Shown piece after piece: positions 29,809 to 31,046 of a DNA stretch of 31,046 nt. This DNA comes from Klebsormidium nitens (lineage: Eukaryota > Streptophyta > Klebsormidiophyceae > Klebsormidiales > Klebsormidiaceae): assembly GCA_000708835.1 (NCBI GenBank), contig DF237370.1:50933-81978 (forward strand), written 5' to 3'. A model generated the notes under the pieces. It saw only the letters and a list, made by a program, of their open reading frames with translations, made no database searches and was not told the origin of the DNA. The first letter of the stretch is position 1. Every line of letters begins with the position of its first letter. The translations under genes were made by a program, and so were the position numbers.

Positions 29809-30391
29809 GGCATCGTGTCAAAACATCTGTGCAAGGGCGTCCGGAACTCCGAAAAATAAACCGGCCACCAGGGGGGTACGACCGAAAAATAACTTGAAAA
29901 AACCGGCCACCAGGGATATCCCGGTTCTGGATCGATGTAAACCGGATATAAGGGGATGGAGCCTGCAATATCTACTTGTTGATTGTCGAAACATGACCAG
30001 AGGTTTTTCAGCTACTTTTCTTCGATTCGGCGCCGCAGTTGGCTTGTAAAAGGCAAAAAAGAGCCTCTGGATTTATGTTATTGTGGTGATATTCGTGCCA
30101 GACCAATTGGTTCGAGACTGGTCGGTTAATGTGGCCCCGTAATCCCCCGCCTCTTGCAGGGGGCTGATAGGGTCAAGTACACACATACGAGGTTGATCAG
30201 TCGCTAATACGCGGAAGTTCACAGGTACTTGGAACGATCTAACGTTTATCAGCAAATTTCAGCCGGGCACCGGCCACCAGCCCCCTCGACTCATCTTGGC
30301 GGAGCTCTAAGAACCGGCCACCAGCACCTCCAGAAAAATTGCGGAAACCGGAGTTCCGGACGCCACTGCACATATGTTTTGACACGATGCC
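29809..30391. mobile_element. 583-bp element with 43-bp terminal inverted repeats
   Basis: The ends 29809-29851 and 30349-30391 are inverted copies matching at about 40 of 43 positions, starting GGCATCGTGTCAAAACAT and ending CGTCCGGAACTCCG. Inside, a perfect 12-mer ACCGGCCACCAG occurs four times on the same strand (29860, 29902, 30269, 30313), as two pairs 42 and 44 bp apart, one near each end. This resembles a non-autonomous DNA element with subterminal motifs. No transposase frame and no clear target-site duplication are visible. Confidence 0.7.
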
Positions 30392-31046
30392 TCACCCATG
30401 TAACGCTTTAACTGCAAGCTTCCGCATTTGCTGGAACATTGTGATGTTGGCGTGGTTCTGAGCTCGAGTTGAGGAAATAAGTCGAAGTTGATGATAGAGA
30501 ACACGGATTCTTCTGGTGTCGCTTGCATCTTAGCTAGAATCTGTTGCATGAGTAGCATGTTACCAGCGTCCAGGTTCGTACGGCTTGGGAGTAGATACTA
30601 GACACATGAGCGCACTTCGACATATGCAATATATGATGACAGTGGGGCCCTGGTGGAGCCATGCTACTAGCTATGTCCGATGAGGTATTGGCTGCGCTTG
30701 TAGGGTGTTGAACGATTGTGGTGGGACGACTTTATATCGATAATTGCGGGTGACTCCTGTTGTGTATGCGCCGAAACAACTCTGTACGCCTGATACAACT
30801 CTGTACGCCTGATTGGGACGGAAGTTGCAACTCTGATGAGTCAAGTCTATATCCTGAGTGGTACATGGCCGGGCGGCTTGTGCACCATGTATGCAGGGAG
30901 ACACGTTCAAGATCTCAAACCCGAACACTAGCTCGAGTCTGAGCATGTACGGGCTCAATTTTTGAAAAGGGAGTTAAGCCATAGTCGATGATATGAATCA
31001 TGCATATCTTTTAGCTTCAAGCTTCGAATGAAGCGGCGCTGAACAG
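30392..31046. other. Distal region with no assigned gene
   Basis: Only short frames on both strands are present, none recognisable. It includes the 19-bp tandem duplication listed separately. A gene running off the window end cannot be excluded. Confidence 0.45.
30776..30813 (+). repeat. Perfect 19-bp tandem duplication
   Basis: ACAACTCTGTACGCCTGAT occurs twice without a gap or mismatch, so the duplication is probably recent. No function is apparent. Confidence 0.9.

Overview
The window looks like nuclear DNA of a green-lineage eukaryote, most likely a streptophyte alga (Klebsormidium-like) or an early land plant. The grounds are GT-AG introns throughout, a plant-type thylakoid C-terminal processing protease, a plant-style BTB/POZ protein, and telo-box and ACGT-core promoter motifs. 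The species assignment is inference.

Layout: (1) 290-10743, + strand: PPME1, protein phosphatase 2A methylesterase, 11 exons, about 376 aa, catalytic triad complete. (2) 10744-12376: intergenic, with a possible relic of a BTB gene near 11640-11966. (3) 12398-14270, +: a BTB/POZ gene broken by two frameshifts and two stops. (4) 15600-17522, +: its intact, intronless paralogue (640 aa). (5) 26852-19056, - strand: a CtpA/CTPA-type C-terminal processing peptidase with an N-terminal targeting region, a PDZ domain and a Ser/Lys dyad, 8 exons, about 747 aa; it converges on the BTB gene. (6) 27544 onward: a possible 48-aa membrane protein, then mostly unassigned DNA with a 583-bp inverted-repeat element at 29809-30391.

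The most unusual structure is in the introns of the two multi-exon genes. Next to at least seven exon edges (PPME1 exons 9 and 10; CtpA exons 3, 4, 5 and 6, with both edges of PPME1 exon 10 and CtpA exon 4) the splice junction is tandemly repeated into the intron. Each repeat unit is about 100-210 bp and carries the exon edge, the splice site and flanking intron. One array has six copies at a near-constant 155-168 bp spacing. The copies are diverged, but several keep their reading frame and splice AG or GT. They account for most of some introns. The introns therefore appear to have grown by repeated duplication across splice junctions, leaving decaying echoes of exon ends. A 220-bp foldback in PPME1 intron 4 and the inverted-repeat element near the end are separate mobile-like structures.

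The genes do not form a pathway: PPME1 acts on PP2A in cytosol and nucleus, CtpA in the thylakoid lumen, and the BTB protein is probably an adaptor of unknown target. Exon coordinates come from reading splice signals, phase continuity and family resemblance by eye; no alignment or transcript data were used.
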